Assembly: GCA_016802295.1 (NCBI GenBank)
Contig: JAESIW010000010.1
Span: 115,594-179,593, forward strand
Direction: 5' to 3'
From: Brachionus rotundiformis
Lineage: Eukaryota; Rotifera; Eurotatoria; Ploima; Brachionidae
Length of the DNA stretch: 64,000 bases
Part shown: in pieces, positions 24,601 through 35,481 of the stretch
Layout: every line of letters starts with the position of its first letter
Position numbering within the stretch: the first letter of the stretch is position 1
Notes under the pieces: model-generated
The model's database searches: none
Told to the model about the DNA's origin: nothing
The model's input: only the letters and a program-made list of their open reading frames with translations
Position numbers and translations under genes: made by a program

Positions 24601-24781
24601 TGTCTTACCACAAAAAGGTGATCGGGTAATGATTGTATACGGTGATGATAAAGGATCAACTGGTCTGCTGTTGAGTATTGATGGAACTGAAGGTGTTGTG
24701 AAATTAGAAAATAGACCTGAAAGCAGAGACGAAATCACAATGACAAATGTAAAATTTTTATGTAAATTACCAAATAATTAA
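21605..24781 (+). CDS. SUPT5H: Transcription elongation factor SPT5, intronless
   Basis: A single 1,058-codon frame (human 1,087 aa). SPT5 with SPT4 forms DSIF, which rides on RNA polymerase II and controls pausing and elongation. In order: acidic N-terminus (residues 1-90), Spt5 N motif, NGN domain (about 146-240, WTVKCRIGEEKQTALHLMRKF), a chain of KOW domains (about 245-290, 395-445, 450-500, 515-560, 575-625, 695-745), a C-terminal repeat region rich in TPMH/TP motifs (about 758-850, repeated GGxTPMHG), a second TP-rich CTR2 (to about 930), and two last KOWs. The CTR is the P-TEFb substrate in the family. It is the only large gene here without any intron, yet it is full length and shows no retrocopy tail, so it seems the normal locus. 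Confidence 0.97.
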   Translation: MSSDEEYNNDEPEFQREDVEEEYYDEEEEQEEDESFKSKKKKKKKDLLQQFFDAEAEDDEEEEDEEEEDDAEEGYDLVRDELEKSERGSHRKLFHHMEKEDDMREIADYYKKRYSKNYESSRFGQSDELSDAIIQQKLLPGFKDPNLWTVKCRIGEEKQTALHLMRKFNSYLNKSDKQPLQIKSVIVKECLKGFIYVEAYKQTHVKTAIEDIGNLKLGVWKQEMVPFKEMPDVLKVVKEIVKLKVGSWVRLKRTIYKDDLAQVEEVDMAQNQVTLRMIPRIDYSVKRTHFRDLEQKAKEEENKKLGIKRKLRPAPKLFDPEAIKMIGGIPSKDKTDDCWIFENNRYTPKGFLIKTFPLSIVISEGVKPTLIELQRFEVSPDGVDPETAALLSKTALDKSHNFVPGDVVEVCQGELIHLTGSIIGIDGDKIRMMPDHEELKEPIEFMASELKKYFKVGEHVKVIGGRNEGETGLIVRVEDNTAIIISDLTMEEITVFQRFLQLCQSSASGVDSMGQFEWGDLVQIDAQTVGVIVRLEKEMFRVLTMNNKVISVNSQAVSKKRANKFAAALDSESKTINVNDVVRVVDGVHRGNQGQVKYLYRHYAFLYSKTFPENGGYFVATTRQLLLANNNKTVAANSTPGFMSPRVLASPMHPTQTNNTPSGASTVRGSLTGASSTHSSKTPRIHNQVPSKPGTRRNTKLIGKTVRISQGSYKGYIGIVKDATETMARVELHTKCQTIGVDIQRLTIVDGNNKTSIKTPSGSSFATPMYNGATTPMHGGSRTPMHGSQTPMHDGSRTPHYGSTTPRIDGGMTPMHDRSGSAWDPTNMQTPRNDFEDDWDEQPPSASLNPTTPGYQAETPDVHGPFTPGSALNYATHSPYTNPSPLDGYQNQLFNTQVPTPGSNYTSTSSPASFQNYIYSPSTPGGYFAPQTPGANAYNIDHYDWHMDGLMVRIRDSYPHDPDLCGALGVIRSIHGSQCSLHIKDLDKTINIALDYLEPVLPQKGDRVMIVYGDDKGSTGLLLSIDGTEGVVKLENRPESRDEITMTNVKFLCKLPNN

Positions 24782-25707
24782 CTTGGTTGTCAAAAATTCT
24801 TCGAAAATAGAAGTTCGTGTTTATTTTTTGTTATGGTTAATCTTATCGATTGAAACTATTCTTTAAAAGAAGTTAACATTATATTCAGTTAAATTTTTTA
24901 AAAATAGCTTGAGAATCAAATTAAATCGTTTAAGATTTTTTTTATTATACAGGAAAAATAAATTATCTTTTAAATTTTTTTTAATTATCATATAAATTTT
25001 TTTTCACAATAATAACAATACCGCTCTGTTAAAAATATTATACTAAAAAATTAAAAATGATCTTATAAAAATTGCTGGTCAATCAACAATTTTTAGTAAC
25101 TTAAAAAATAATTAATAAACTTAATTTTTAAAAACTTGGATGTCATAGAAATTTTAAATTAATTGAGTGATTTAAGACTAGACCTATTCAAACATGACCA
25201 GAAGGTGTTAACATTAGAAGCACCAAACGAGTCGTTTGACTGATTTTATAAAATTTTAAATCCTCGCAAAAAATAAATCAAATAAAACAAAAAAATAAAT
25301 CTTTTTGAATTATGTTTATTCTATATTTTTCTTTATAAAAATTTATCACTTGGTAAAAGCTCGATGCTTCTAGTGTTAACCTTGAGAACTGAATTTTAGT
25401 TATATTACTTTTAAAACAAACTTTATTAATTTTAGTAATTATTTTCCTAGAAGATAACAATAAAATGATTTATTTTCGTTAAAAGTAAACTAATTTTTTA
25501 AAAGCATTTATTTTTCGCAATATTTTCTAAGTTTGCAGTCGACACAAGAATAACATTAATTCTTTTAATAAATTTTGAATAAAAAATAAAAAGTTAAAAA
25601 TTTTTTGTTCTTTTCAACTATTATTTGTTAATGTTTAAAAATTTAATTAAAACAACAACAAATAATTATTGGAAATTCATCTTTCTGGTCTTGATTTGAA
25701 TTAAACT
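24782..25707. other. Intergenic between convergent SPT5 and FAR
   Basis: Very AT-rich, no credible frame. It probably contains the 3' UTRs of both genes. Confidence 0.6.
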
Positions 25708-27557
25708 TTATTGCTTGATCATAGTAGAGCTAATGCGGAAAAATCTGACAAATTTGGCCGCCAAATTCAAAACCAGATACCACAGATTTCTAGCAGGTTG
25801 AGACTTGGCGATTAATAGACGCCAAATTAATACTCCAATTATGATATTTGCCAACCATCTTATATTTCTAAGAGTTTTCAAATGCTTTTTAGCTGCTGGT
25901 ACACCATGTAAATCTTCATTTAATAGATATTTTTTAGTACCAATTAAATAATTTTCTATATATGTTGGCCAATGAATTGTCCTAGGGTCGAAAAAGAATT
26001 CCTTAAAACATAATTTATTTTTATTATTAATTAATAAATTGAAAAATGGTCTTACTAGTGAGTCATTTTCCAGTGAACTATTTCGTAAGCTAATTATTCT
26101 ATCGTAGCTACATTTTAAATCCAATTCTGTCAAGTATTCAATTGATCCTAGCATTTTGTGAATATTTTTATAAACTTTTACTACTCTAGAATTATTACGA
26201 TAAAATTTCATTCTTATTAATCTATAAAATGTATTTTACCTGGGTTTTTGTCCAATTAAAGTCAATCCTAAGTCAGACATGTAAGCTGGCAGTAAATGAC
26301 TTATGAAAACCCAATAATCGTGTACTAGGCTATTTGAAGTCAAAGTTAAATTAGGCCTTCTAAATGCACCTTCAAAAGGAGTATTTTTCGAATATTGAGT
26401 AACAAAATTTTCTAAAATAATTCAGAATTACACATATTTATTCAGCATACTAAAAGATGTAATTGAATTTACCCATTTCTCCCCATCTAAATGGATTCAG
26501 ACCACCGGTTGTGCAATTATAAATATGAAATTGGCTATTTTCATCTTTTAAGCTAAGCTTTCTTGGGTTTGTAACCCTATTACATGCCGCGGAAATAAGT
26601 AAATTGACCACTATGTCAACAGGAACAATATCTAATACAGCATGGCCTTCTCCTTTCATTGATCTTAAATATCCTCGCCCTGCTGCAATGAAAATATCAC
26701 AAGGTCCACTTGATTTTTCAACCCATCCCTTAATTTAAAAGAAAATAGAAGAAGAAGATAATGAGAGACTGCCAAGTCTAACTGCAAATGGCTCCTTCCA
26801 TGACGCTCCAACAGTCGAGGGTCGGATTATGACTATTGGCAAATCATCCGCTTCTTTTTCAATTAGCGTTTCACCTATCCACTTAGTATAAGCAAATGTG
26901 TTCGGCTTATTTTCAATTAGTTTCTTGGTTCCCAATTTTAACCAGTCATCTTCCATCCATTCAAGCAGATTTAATATTTTTTGAGGTTCTACCTCTGATG
27001 GATAAATTTTTTCATCGATAAAAGACTCATCACAATTGGCATATATCGAAGAAACATGTACCAAGGCTTCAAGATTCTTGAATTTTTTACTCATACTTAT
27101 TACCTGTCTTAAGCCATGAACATTCGTAAGTAGAGAAGTTCTATATTTAAGAATGAAAAATCAGATCAATAAATTTTAAATAATTGTACTTGATATCAAG
27201 GTCTAAATCAACAGTTCCGGCCAGATGAAAAACTAAGTTTACATCTTCAATGAGTTCGTTCAAAATACTACTAGATATGTTCAAATCCTTTTCTAAAATA
27301 TTTCCACTTATTGGAGTTAATTTATCCCTAAAATTTGGATCTTTCTTTCTTAATTTGTCAAAGACTTTACATGATGTAATCTCATTTAAGCGTTCGTCAG
27401 CATTGTGGCCATTCTTGTCTCGTATAATACAATAAATCTTGTTGAGGCTATCGCACGAATATAAAAGCTTTTCAATGAGGAGTTTGCCGATAAATCCAGT
27501 TGCACCGGTAATAAGAATATTTTTACCAGAATAAAACTCGCTGACGCTAATTGACAT
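25708..27557 (-). CDS. Fatty acyl-CoA reductase (FAR1-like), five exons
   Basis: Minus-strand exons 27557-27190, 27140-26783, 26728-26473, 26411-26240 and 26221-25708 give 555 aa (human FAR1 515). FARs reduce fatty acyl-CoA to fatty alcohol with NADPH, for ether lipids and waxes, usually on peroxisomes. The Rossmann motif ITGATGFIG is at residues 16-24. Other family blocks: VFHLAGTVDLDL, VHVSSIYANC, IRPSTVGASWKEPF, DIVPVDIVVN, YNCTTGGLNPFRWGE, and the C-terminal FAR_C domain (HWPTYIENYLIGTKKYLLNED...PAAKKHLKTLRNI) ending with a hydrophobic anchor. The YxxxK catalytic motif reads FAYTK: residue 205 is Phe where the family has the catalytic Tyr, with K209 kept. Divergent from RFWD3, 1.06 kb away. 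Confidence 0.93.
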
Positions 27558-28616
27558 TTTGAACTTAGATACCTCAATCTAAATTGGTCCTAAATATTTT
27601 TTAAAATTTTTTTTGAATAAAACAATATCTCATGATTTTTTTTGAAAAACATAAATTTCAATTTAATAAGATATTTTATTTCTCTCTTTCCAATATAATT
27701 CATACAGCTAAACATAAATGGCTGAATATTTTAAAAACATTATAATAAAATTTGCAAAACAACACTTCTTATCAAATAAAAATATTAGATGAATATAATT
27801 AAAATGAATTCTTGAATTTTAGATTGTCGTTGTAAAATGATGTATAGCAATCTATTGTTTTTATCATTATGTCTATAGGTAAAAATTGGGCTAAAATTTT
27901 AAGTCTTGAATAATCAAAGCGAATTAATAAGAAATAATTAAATTCTTATTTATGATCTAAATTTTCGAAAATTTAATTTTAGTAAGGCCGTGTTTTAATT
28001 TTCTGAAGATTTAAAAGAAAAATTGAAATAAGTCAAAATTTCGAAATCAACTTAAAATCTAATATTAATAAGCTTTAATCATTTGATAAACATTTAAATA
28101 TAAAAAAACTAATCAATAAATATTTCAAAATAAATTCATAATTTTATATAAATTTATTTTGCTTAAGATTATTAATTTTGTTTTTTTTTGTATTTTTATT
28201 TTTGATATGATATAATTTTTGTATATATAGAAGATTATTCTAAACATTAACTAGTTTGAATAAAATTTATGGCCTAATCTTTATCCAAGACCTGATTGAT
28301 TAAACGATTAAGCTCTTTTCTTGTATAATTACTTAAAATAAATTTGAAATACTTCTATTTATCTTAAAAAAAAAGCTAAAAGCCATAAAATATCGATTTC
28401 TATATGCTTAACAGTTGAAACAAAAATTGTTCAAAAATTTTAATTGATATTTAAATTTTTTTTCAAATGGATGTAACTGTAATGTCTAATAAGTTTTTTT
28501 TTTTAAATAATTTATGATAATTAATCATTTAATTCTGATTTTTAGCTATTTTTCCGTAAAAACTTAGTTATAAAATTATGTAGATAGTTTTCAATCTGAA
28601 TGTTCTAGACGGAATA
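27558..28616. other. Divergent intergenic between FAR (-) and RFWD3 (+)
   Basis: About 1.06 kb, AT-rich, presumably containing both promoters. No TATA or known motif could be singled out in such composition. Confidence 0.55.
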
Positions 28617-30410
28617 ATGAGTTTATTTACATTTGGTCAAAACTTTGGTACCATTCTTACTAATTCGAGTACTAATTCAGATACAGCTAGAAATGATCCC
28701 GTCATTGAATTAGACGAGGATGATGAAGATGAAATTAGGGAAGTCAATGATTCGTTTAATGAATCCAGAGCTAAAATACCACGCCTGAATTCTGATCCAA
28801 ATTTAAAAGATCCAAAAAATATCGATAAAGAAAACGATGAGACAGATGCTGGTGAAGAAGAAACATGCTCGATATGCCTTGAACCATGGACAAATTCTGG
28901 AGGACATCGTTTGGTTTGTTTAAAATGTGGTCATTTATTTGGTGAGGCATGCATAGAGCGTTGGCTAAAAACAGTTCCAAAATGTAATCTTTATTTTCAA
29001 ACTAAAAAGATTCCTAATTATTAAACAAAAGGTCCACAGTGCAATCGGCAATCCAAAAGAACAGATATTAGACGAATTTATGCCAAATCCATCAAAGTCA
29101 TTGATACTGCAGAACTTGACAAAGCCCTCAAAGATCTAGAAAACGAAAAACAATTTAGAAAAAAATCGGAGATAGAAATTTCCGAAATGAAACTAAGATT
29201 TCAGATGGTTCGTGACGAACTATCAATCATGCAGCAAAAATACAATACATTATTGGAAAAATACAATTCTGTTGGAAATGACCAAAGCAATCTAGTATCT
29301 CAGAGATCGATTTTTGCTTCTGACAAATCATGTAAAATGAACTTTACTCAAGAAAAACTTATTCAACTCACAGATGTAAAATTAAATTATAATCTTACTT
29401 ATTGATATTTATTTTTCCTTTATTAGAATGCTAATGGTGGTTGCCGAGTTTTGAGTTTTAGCGGAAAGAATTTAGCTCTATTAGCTTCGCAGCCTTCTAA
29501 TACACCCATGTTTCCAGGTTTTGGAATAAAAAAAATTAATTTTTTGGATTACAAATTATCTCAATATGTTCCTATTCATAGTAAATTAATACGTGATATG
29601 TCTCTTTGTTCACAGTATAACGATGAAATATTGCTGACTTGCAGTCTTGATAAAACAGTTAAGTTGACAAATATATCTTCAAATAGACCCATTCATAGTT
29701 ATGAGTGTCCTCATCCTATTTGGAGCTGCTGTTTTAACCAAGAGAATCCTTTCTATTTTTATGCAGGGTTGGCAAATGGACATGTTTTATTATTCGACCG
29801 TCGTAAAATAGACAAACACGTTCAAATTCTTAATTCAGATCTTAACAACTTTTCTCCAGTATGCAATCTTAATTACATTTCCAAAAATGATAATTTCCAA
29901 AAGTCAGGAATTTTAATTGCTCAATTAGACAAAGTAAGCTTTTACGAGAATAATCAATCGTGCGAAGATTTCAAATGCCATTCGTTATTAATGGAATCTA
30001 ATATAATGAGTTGTTCTATAGAACCTACTACTGGTCATGTATTAGTAAGTACAAGACCAACTCAAAAATATCCAACTGTAAGGCACATAGTTTATGAATT
30101 TTTGAATAAAAACAACTCAGAAACTTCTGAGAGCACTTATTCCCTAAATTATATTCAAAATCACAATGGTTCAAGTATTCAAAAGATGCTTGCAAGATCC
30201 AAGCTTTTTTGCTTCGACTCACAATTGTATGGCGCTGCTCCTTGTGAATCAACCAAAAGTGTGGTTATTTGGGACGTGAGTAACGGAGAGACTTGCTGTA
30301 AATTACCAAATCAAAATGATATCTTGGACATATATTCTTTTTCATACAAAGATAACTTTTTTATCGGTACTTTAACCGAGAAGCAGCTAAGAATATTCAA
30401 AAAAATTTAA
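28617..30410 (+). CDS. RFWD3: RFWD3-like RING and WD-repeat ubiquitin ligase, three exons
   Basis: Exons 28617-28983, 29032-29375 and 29427-30410 give 564 aa (human 774; the shorter length lies in the N-terminal part). RFWD3 ubiquitylates RPA and RAD51 and acts in replication-fork and interstrand-crosslink repair. Visible: acidic N-terminus; RING CSICLEPW...GHRLVCLKCGHLFGEACIERWLK with PKCPQC completed across intron 1; the KRTDIRRIYAKSIKVIDTAE block that follows the RING in RFWD3; a coiled coil (about 160-215); then a WD40-type domain starting GGCRVLSFSGKNLALLASQ. The human N-terminal SQ/TQ phosphorylation cluster is not evident. An acceptor-like AG lies 8 bases before the ATG. Confidence 0.9.
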
Positions 30411-30638
30411 AAATAAACCTCATTTCATTTCAATTTAAATTTCTCATTTTTTCGGTTTTCTAAAGATAATTTAAAATTAACGTTTAAATCAATAAATTGA
30501 TTCATATTGTATTATATCTTTTAATTTGTATCAAATTTCAAGAAACATAATATTCTGCAAATAATGTGAAGATGTTTTTGTATTGATTAAGTAACTTATT
30601 ATTTACAGAAAAGTATATTTTAGGCGTCATGTTACAAG

Positions 30639-30755
30639 TAGGGTTGAGAAAATTTCAATTCTTATAAAAAAAATTGAAAAAAAAAAATTTTTTTCTTAAT
30701 ACTAATGTTATTCAAATTGAACCGGTTTTAAATTAGAACCGGTTTACCACCCCTA
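30639..30755. mobile_element. 117-bp hAT-type MITE with 8-bp target duplication
   Basis: The element is flanked on both sides by the exact 8-mer GTTACAAG (30631-30638 and 30756-30763). Its ends are imperfect inverted repeats: TAGGGTTGAGAAA on the left versus TAGGGGTGGTAAA read inward from the right. An 8-bp duplication with CAGGG/TAGGG-type termini is the hAT signature. The interior has an A/T-run palindrome and two copies of GAACCGGTTT. It has no coding capacity. It sits at the edge of a LINE fragment. Confidence 0.8.
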
Positions 30756-30763
30756 GTTACAAG

Positions 30764-30840
30764 AAGAGGGGCTTTGAATAGACACTGTAAGGGAGAGGAA
30801 AGGTAGGACGACCAGAAATAACATGGAGGCGAACAATCAC
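30764..30840 (+). pseudogene. LINE ORF2 tail fragment
   Basis: Translation yields ALNRHC in one frame and, after a frame change, GRGKVGRPEITWRRTITK. The run GRPxxTWRRT with a preceding AL(N/R)W-like block is the recurrent linker/tail of RTE/Jockey-type LINE polyproteins. It is short, frame-shifted and dead. Composition differs sharply from the AT-rich flanks. Confidence 0.6.
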
Positions 30841-31021
30841 GAAATGAAATCTAATTATTGAAATTTCACATTTAATTTTACTCTAGAAAAAAACAGACAA
30901 TAAAAAATACTTCTTAGATTTTATTTTTAGTCTAAGTAATGATTTCTCAAAAAAATTTTACTAGCACACAAGATTTTTTTTCTAATAATTTTGATAATTT
31001 TTGTTTAAAAATTGAACTCCA

Positions 31022-31879
31022 ATGGATCAACCTTTTTCTGCGGAAAATTTAAAATCAGAATTCGAGTGTCAAACGACTGATTATAGTACGGAAGAAATCA
31101 TCAAACTTCTGAATAGTTCTTCTAAAGAATTACAATTAAACTGGATAATTAAACACCTTGAACAAAAAATAAATTTGGAAAGACAACTAAATGAAAAAAA
31201 TTTAAAATATAACAATCTAATTGTTGATTACAACCATTCTAAAACTCAGATAAAAAATCGAGACAAATTAGACAAACAAAAATTATCAAAAAACCAATCT
31301 GCAGCAAAAATTAACAAAAAAAGTAAAACTTTGATCACAAAATTGATGAAACATATTGAAATTATTAACTCTGATATTCATCAAATTTTTCAAATAATTT
31401 CAAACAATAATGTGAATTTAGCGAATAAAAGATCAAATGTATCTGTGCAGACTGATTTAAGTAGTGATTATTTTAATGATTGGAGTCAAATAGATATTAG
31501 CGAGCACAATTTTGAAAAAAAGTTTATTCGTCTTAAAAATTCTACAGACTTTGAGGTTAAGATAGGAAATTTTCAATTGATTAGTTATTTGAACGGGTTT
31601 GAAATAGCAAATTTCAAATTTCATAAATCAGCTTATTTAAAGCCAAAAAGTTCTTTAACCTTGTGGAGCAGTTATTCACATTTTAAAAGTCATTATCCTC
31701 CATTTGATTTTGAAATGGAAAATGACCAAATGAACGATCAAAATATCAACCAGCTAATTTCTTTACAAAATTTTATCGGGGATGTTTTGGATGTATTATT
31801 AGATACCAATAACAATGTAAATATTATAAATTTAATAATTACAAATTTTGTCTCTAATGTAATTTATTTAAGGAGATAG
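31022..31879 (+). CDS. Lamin-tail-domain protein (LMNTD-like), single exon
   Basis: 285 aa. The N-terminal half is a Lys/Asn-rich coiled coil (about residues 40-125). The C-terminal half carries a lamin tail domain (about 165-245): FEKKFIRLKNSTDFEVKIGNFQLISY, then FKFHKSAYLKPKSSLTLWSS, the immunoglobulin-like fold shared by lamins and LMNTD1/2. There is no lamin rod and no CaaX end, so it is not a true lamin; function in this family is poorly known. Tail-to-tail with the zinc-finger gene 250 bp away. The exact C-terminus could change if a short last intron exists. Confidence 0.75.
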   Translation: MDQPFSAENLKSEFECQTTDYSTEEIIKLLNSSSKELQLNWIIKHLEQKINLERQLNEKNLKYNNLIVDYNHSKTQIKNRDKLDKQKLSKNQSAAKINKKSKTLITKLMKHIEIINSDIHQIFQIISNNNVNLANKRSNVSVQTDLSSDYFNDWSQIDISEHNFEKKFIRLKNSTDFEVKIGNFQLISYLNGFEIANFKFHKSAYLKPKSSLTLWSSYSHFKSHYPPFDFEMENDQMNDQNINQLISLQNFIGDVLDVLLDTNNNVNIINLIITNFVSNVIYLRR

Positions 31880-32127
31880 CGAGATCCGAATTTACTCTAA
31901 AATTAGAAAAGTAAACTTTTTTTTTTAAATTCAGTATTTGCATTTTGATTTAAGATCATAATTAAGTTAAAAATTTTTGTTAACGTTATTTAAATAAAGA
32001 TTGATTATTTTTCGACTAAATTATTTTTATTCTTAAAATTAATCTTAATTCTCCTGGCTTAATTAAGCATTAATAAATATATCACAAAAGAAAATTAAAA
32101 ATTGTTTTAAATTGTTCGAAATCTTTT

Positions 32128-33612
32128 TTATTTAGAATGAAATAATAAATGTCGATCAAGATCTTGTTTTCTGGAGAAAGATGAAAAACAAATTTGACAA
32201 ACAGAGTCTTGTTCTTTTACTTGATGTACAATCATATGACGTTTGAGTTGGTCAATTTTCGAAAATGTCACCAAACATAAATGACAACGAAATGGTCTTT
32301 TATTATTTAAAGTCATGTGTAATTTTTTGTGATGATTTAGATCAAAAATATTCTTGAATATAAAGCCACAAAAATCACATTGGTTTGTTGAAATTGTCTG
32401 ATTCAAATAGCTTAATGACAGTTTCATTAGATTATCTTTTTTGAGCAGGTGATCATCCAAACATTTTCTTTCTATCATATATCTAGTTAGATCAATCGGA
32501 AATTCAGAAGTTGATAAATTTTTTGTGTTATTTAAAGCATTTTTTTCATTTGGATGAACCAAAAATGGTGAATATTGTACTAGGATCTCTTCTCGTTCAA
32601 AATCTATTTTTTTCTGTTTCATTGAAAAAATTTTTAAAGCAATATCGTCAATTTTTAAGCTATTGGCGCTTTTACTTCCATAGTTAGGACTAATTATAGA
32701 GTCAATTAAATAGTTTCTATTCAAGTTAAGCATTTGTTCCTTATAACATTTATGTTGAATTTTGTGTAGTTGATATAAATTTTCTTCATTAAATTTCAAA
32801 TCGCACTCTGTACAACTAAAATCCAAATTTGATCTTATGCTACATTTTCTGTAATGTAAGTGAATTTTGGACTCATCGATATATTGATTACAAATAGAAC
32901 AAATTAATTTGAATGTATAATTAAATTTTGGTTGAAGATGATTCTTGATACAATGATCTTGGGCTTTTTCATAGGTATTAAAAAATGAACCTTGATCCGT
33001 ATTACACAATGAGCATTTGAAAATTTTTTCTTCTAAATGATTCTTAAAATGGATTGTGAGAGCTTTAATTGACGAAAATTTACATTTGCATTGCCAACAT
33101 ACCATAGAATCAATTTTCATATGCTCGATCCAAATGTGAATCAAGTATTCAGAGTCAGAAATGAAATTGATATTACATGATGTGCATGTTCTAATGTTTT
33201 GCCCGGTTAGTATAAAAAATTGAACAAGATTTTTTTTTGGGTTTATTTTTAACTTTTCAAAATTAATTTTTGAATTTTCGTAATATATCATTTCATTAAA
33301 CGGCATTTTTGTCTTTACATGCTTTTTACAATGTTTTTTTAAATGTAAAAATTCAAAAAACTGTTTACAGCATATGCGACAGTGGTAAGGCTTTTCATTT
33401 AGATGAATTTTCATCAAATGAATTCTTAGCATATAAGATGACTTGAATACTTCCTCACAAAATGGGCAATTATTTATTTTGATGTTTTGATTGTGAATAA
33501 CATGCGAATGGATTATTTCTTCAGCTTTGTAACGAAGACGCTTACGGCAGATATTACACTTATATTTGGAATTAAACAGGTCCAATTTTTGAATCAGATT
33601 TTTGTCGATCAT
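32128..33612 (-). CDS. Multi-C2H2 zinc-finger protein, single exon
   Basis: 494 aa from the first ATG at 33612 (an upstream TTG is in frame). About eleven C2H2-like fingers: four near the N-terminus beginning CNICRKRLRYK and CPFCEEVFKSSYMLRIH, several degenerate ones in the middle with unusual spacing (for example CSLCNTDQGSFFNTYEKAQDHC), and three canonical ones at the C-terminus (CDFCGFIF, CHLCLVTFSKIDQLKRH, CQICFSSFSRKQDLDRH). TGEKP-type linkers are mostly absent, the closest being NEKPYHC. No KRAB, BTB or ZAD domain. Probably a nuclear DNA-binding regulator; the target is unknown. Confidence 0.85.
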   Translation of the reverse strand: MIDKNLIQKLDLFNSKYKCNICRKRLRYKAEEIIHSHVIHNQNIKINNCPFCEEVFKSSYMLRIHLMKIHLNEKPYHCRICCKQFFEFLHLKKHCKKHVKTKMPFNEMIYYENSKINFEKLKINPKKNLVQFFILTGQNIRTCTSCNINFISDSEYLIHIWIEHMKIDSMVCWQCKCKFSSIKALTIHFKNHLEEKIFKCSLCNTDQGSFFNTYEKAQDHCIKNHLQPKFNYTFKLICSICNQYIDESKIHLHYRKCSIRSNLDFSCTECDLKFNEENLYQLHKIQHKCYKEQMLNLNRNYLIDSIISPNYGSKSANSLKIDDIALKIFSMKQKKIDFEREEILVQYSPFLVHPNEKNALNNTKNLSTSEFPIDLTRYMIERKCLDDHLLKKDNLMKLSLSYLNQTISTNQCDFCGFIFKNIFDLNHHKKLHMTLNNKRPFRCHLCLVTFSKIDQLKRHMIVHQVKEQDSVCQICFSSFSRKQDLDRHLLFHSK

Positions 33613-35481
33613 CTCCAATTTTTTTTATTCGATTTTATCGCTTAGAATTTCAGTGTGGTGCTGTACTTTTGAACAAAATGAATATAGACTCTTATATTAA
33701 ATTTAAATAGCATAAACTCTGCTTTAATAGCGAAATGTGTCAGCTTTTAGAAAATATTTCAATTAATTAAATATAAAAATTGAAGTGCATACACAAAAAA
33801 ATACAACAACTGTTACTATCTGAATGAATGAATCAATCATTCTCTTCATATCATAATTCAGCTAGAATATGAATTCAATTTAAGATCTTCATTTAAATAA
33901 ACGGAAACCATAAAATCATAAAATTAACACCATATCAGATACAGATTCAAACCATAATTTAAAAATAAGTCTTAAAATAATAAAAAACTGCCGTTCTGAG
34001 GCAAAATTCAAAAATTTCAAAAATTTACTTGATTCGGTTACTCGAAAATTAGAAACTTATGTCTAATTAAAAGATTTTACGCAAAATATATCTCCTAAAT
34101 TAAAAACTTACAATAAATTTTAAAAAAATAAAAAATAAAAGACTCTAGTTTATCAGAAATGAAAAAATGAAATGCAATTTCAACAGCTGGTCCTTGAACA
34201 ATTTGAATTGAACTAGTAAGCTTTATGTTATTTTGATTATCAACAAAAATCGATTAAACGAGTTATTTTAATCAATATAAATTTTTTTTAGGACAGATGT
34301 TTAATTTTTTTTTTTTCAAATAAACTAGTTAAAATTAAAATATATAAAAATATTTTAATAAAATAACTTACTTTATAACAATAAAATTAATTTATAATTT
34401 TGAGTGTTCAAAATAAAACAACGTTTTACCACTAGAAATGTTTAAAATATACAAAATAAAATTAACAAAATAATTAAACCCTAAACCACTATGCTAAGCC
34501 CTTATTTATTTCATTTAGTGCCAATTATGGAGATGTATTAAAATTAGAAAAAAGTTAAAAAGTAAAATGAAAGACAAAAATAATGATAGAAATTAAAAGT
34601 AAAAAAAAATGAAATATAGATTATTTGTAAATTTGGTTTCAAATACAAAATAATTTATTATTTAGACATAAAATGGTTGTAAATTTTCATATATATTGTA
34701 TCAGTTGGTTAAAATCTAAGACTTCAAATTAAAATAAAATTTAGAAGAATTAAAACAAAGTGTGAAAACGGCACTGGAAATCAAATTAAAATCTTTAAGT
34801 TTAAAATTAAATTTGTGCATTTTTGCAATTGATTTATTTTAAAAATAAAATTTTATAATATAGCTATAGCACTTCTTTCAATTAGCCAGCTGAACGATTT
34901 CTTGAACACAAAATAATTTTAAGTTAGCACTCAAAATAGTTCAGACTATTTTCTAATTTTTTACTTAAATATTAAACCAATTTTTAATCAATTTTAGTTA
35001 ATGAAATTAAAAAAATTTAGAAAAGTTCAAAATGAATACAGTAAACCCTTGGGAGATCGTGCATAGGATAACTCTTAATTCTTAGGTTTGAGTGGAAGCA
35101 TAAGCGAGTATCCCAAATGAGTCGATTTTACCCCTTTGGGATGCTCATTACATGATTTGACCCGACGTTAAAATTCAAAAAACAAACAGTCTTAAATTAC
35201 TTAATAATAAATATCTTAAATTACTAAATCGACACCACTGTATATATGCTTGCACTAATACGTGAATTAAGAGTTATCCCATGCACGATCTCGTAAGGGT
35301 AAGTGTAGCTTTTTTGAAATTTTGAATGAATAGCTTGTTTGGTATCTTATTTAATGTTAGAAAAGAAGAAAAATGGCAATTTAATAAAGCAGTTAGAAAA
35401 TTAGGATATTTTAAAACATTAAAAATTCTTAACTTAAATCTAAATAAATTTGATAAAAATTAATTTTTTTTAGTTTTTAAA
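33613..35481. other. Intergenic with a Tc1/mariner-type MITE
   Basis: About 1.9 kb of AT-rich sequence. Only the 267-bp MITE at 35039-35305 stands out. An acceptor-like AG at 35472-35473 precedes the next start. Confidence 0.65.
35039..35305. mobile_element. 267-bp Tc1/mariner-type MITE with TA duplication
   Basis: The ends form inverted repeats of about 43 bp: left CAGTAAACCCTTGGGAGATC... (from 35039), right, read inward, CACTTACCCTTACGAGATC..., both continuing GTGCAT(A/G)GGATAACTCTTAATTC. A TA dinucleotide flanks each side (35037-35038, 35306-35307). The CA(G/C)T start and TA target point to the Tc1/mariner superfamily. Inside is a second hairpin (GAGTATCCCAAA with TTTGGGATGCTC). No coding capacity. 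Confidence 0.82.

Larger units (their letters stand above)
30411..31021. other. Intergenic with nested transposon debris
   Basis: About 0.6 kb containing a 117-bp hAT-type MITE and a LINE scrap (listed separately). The remainder is AT-rich and featureless. Confidence 0.7.
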
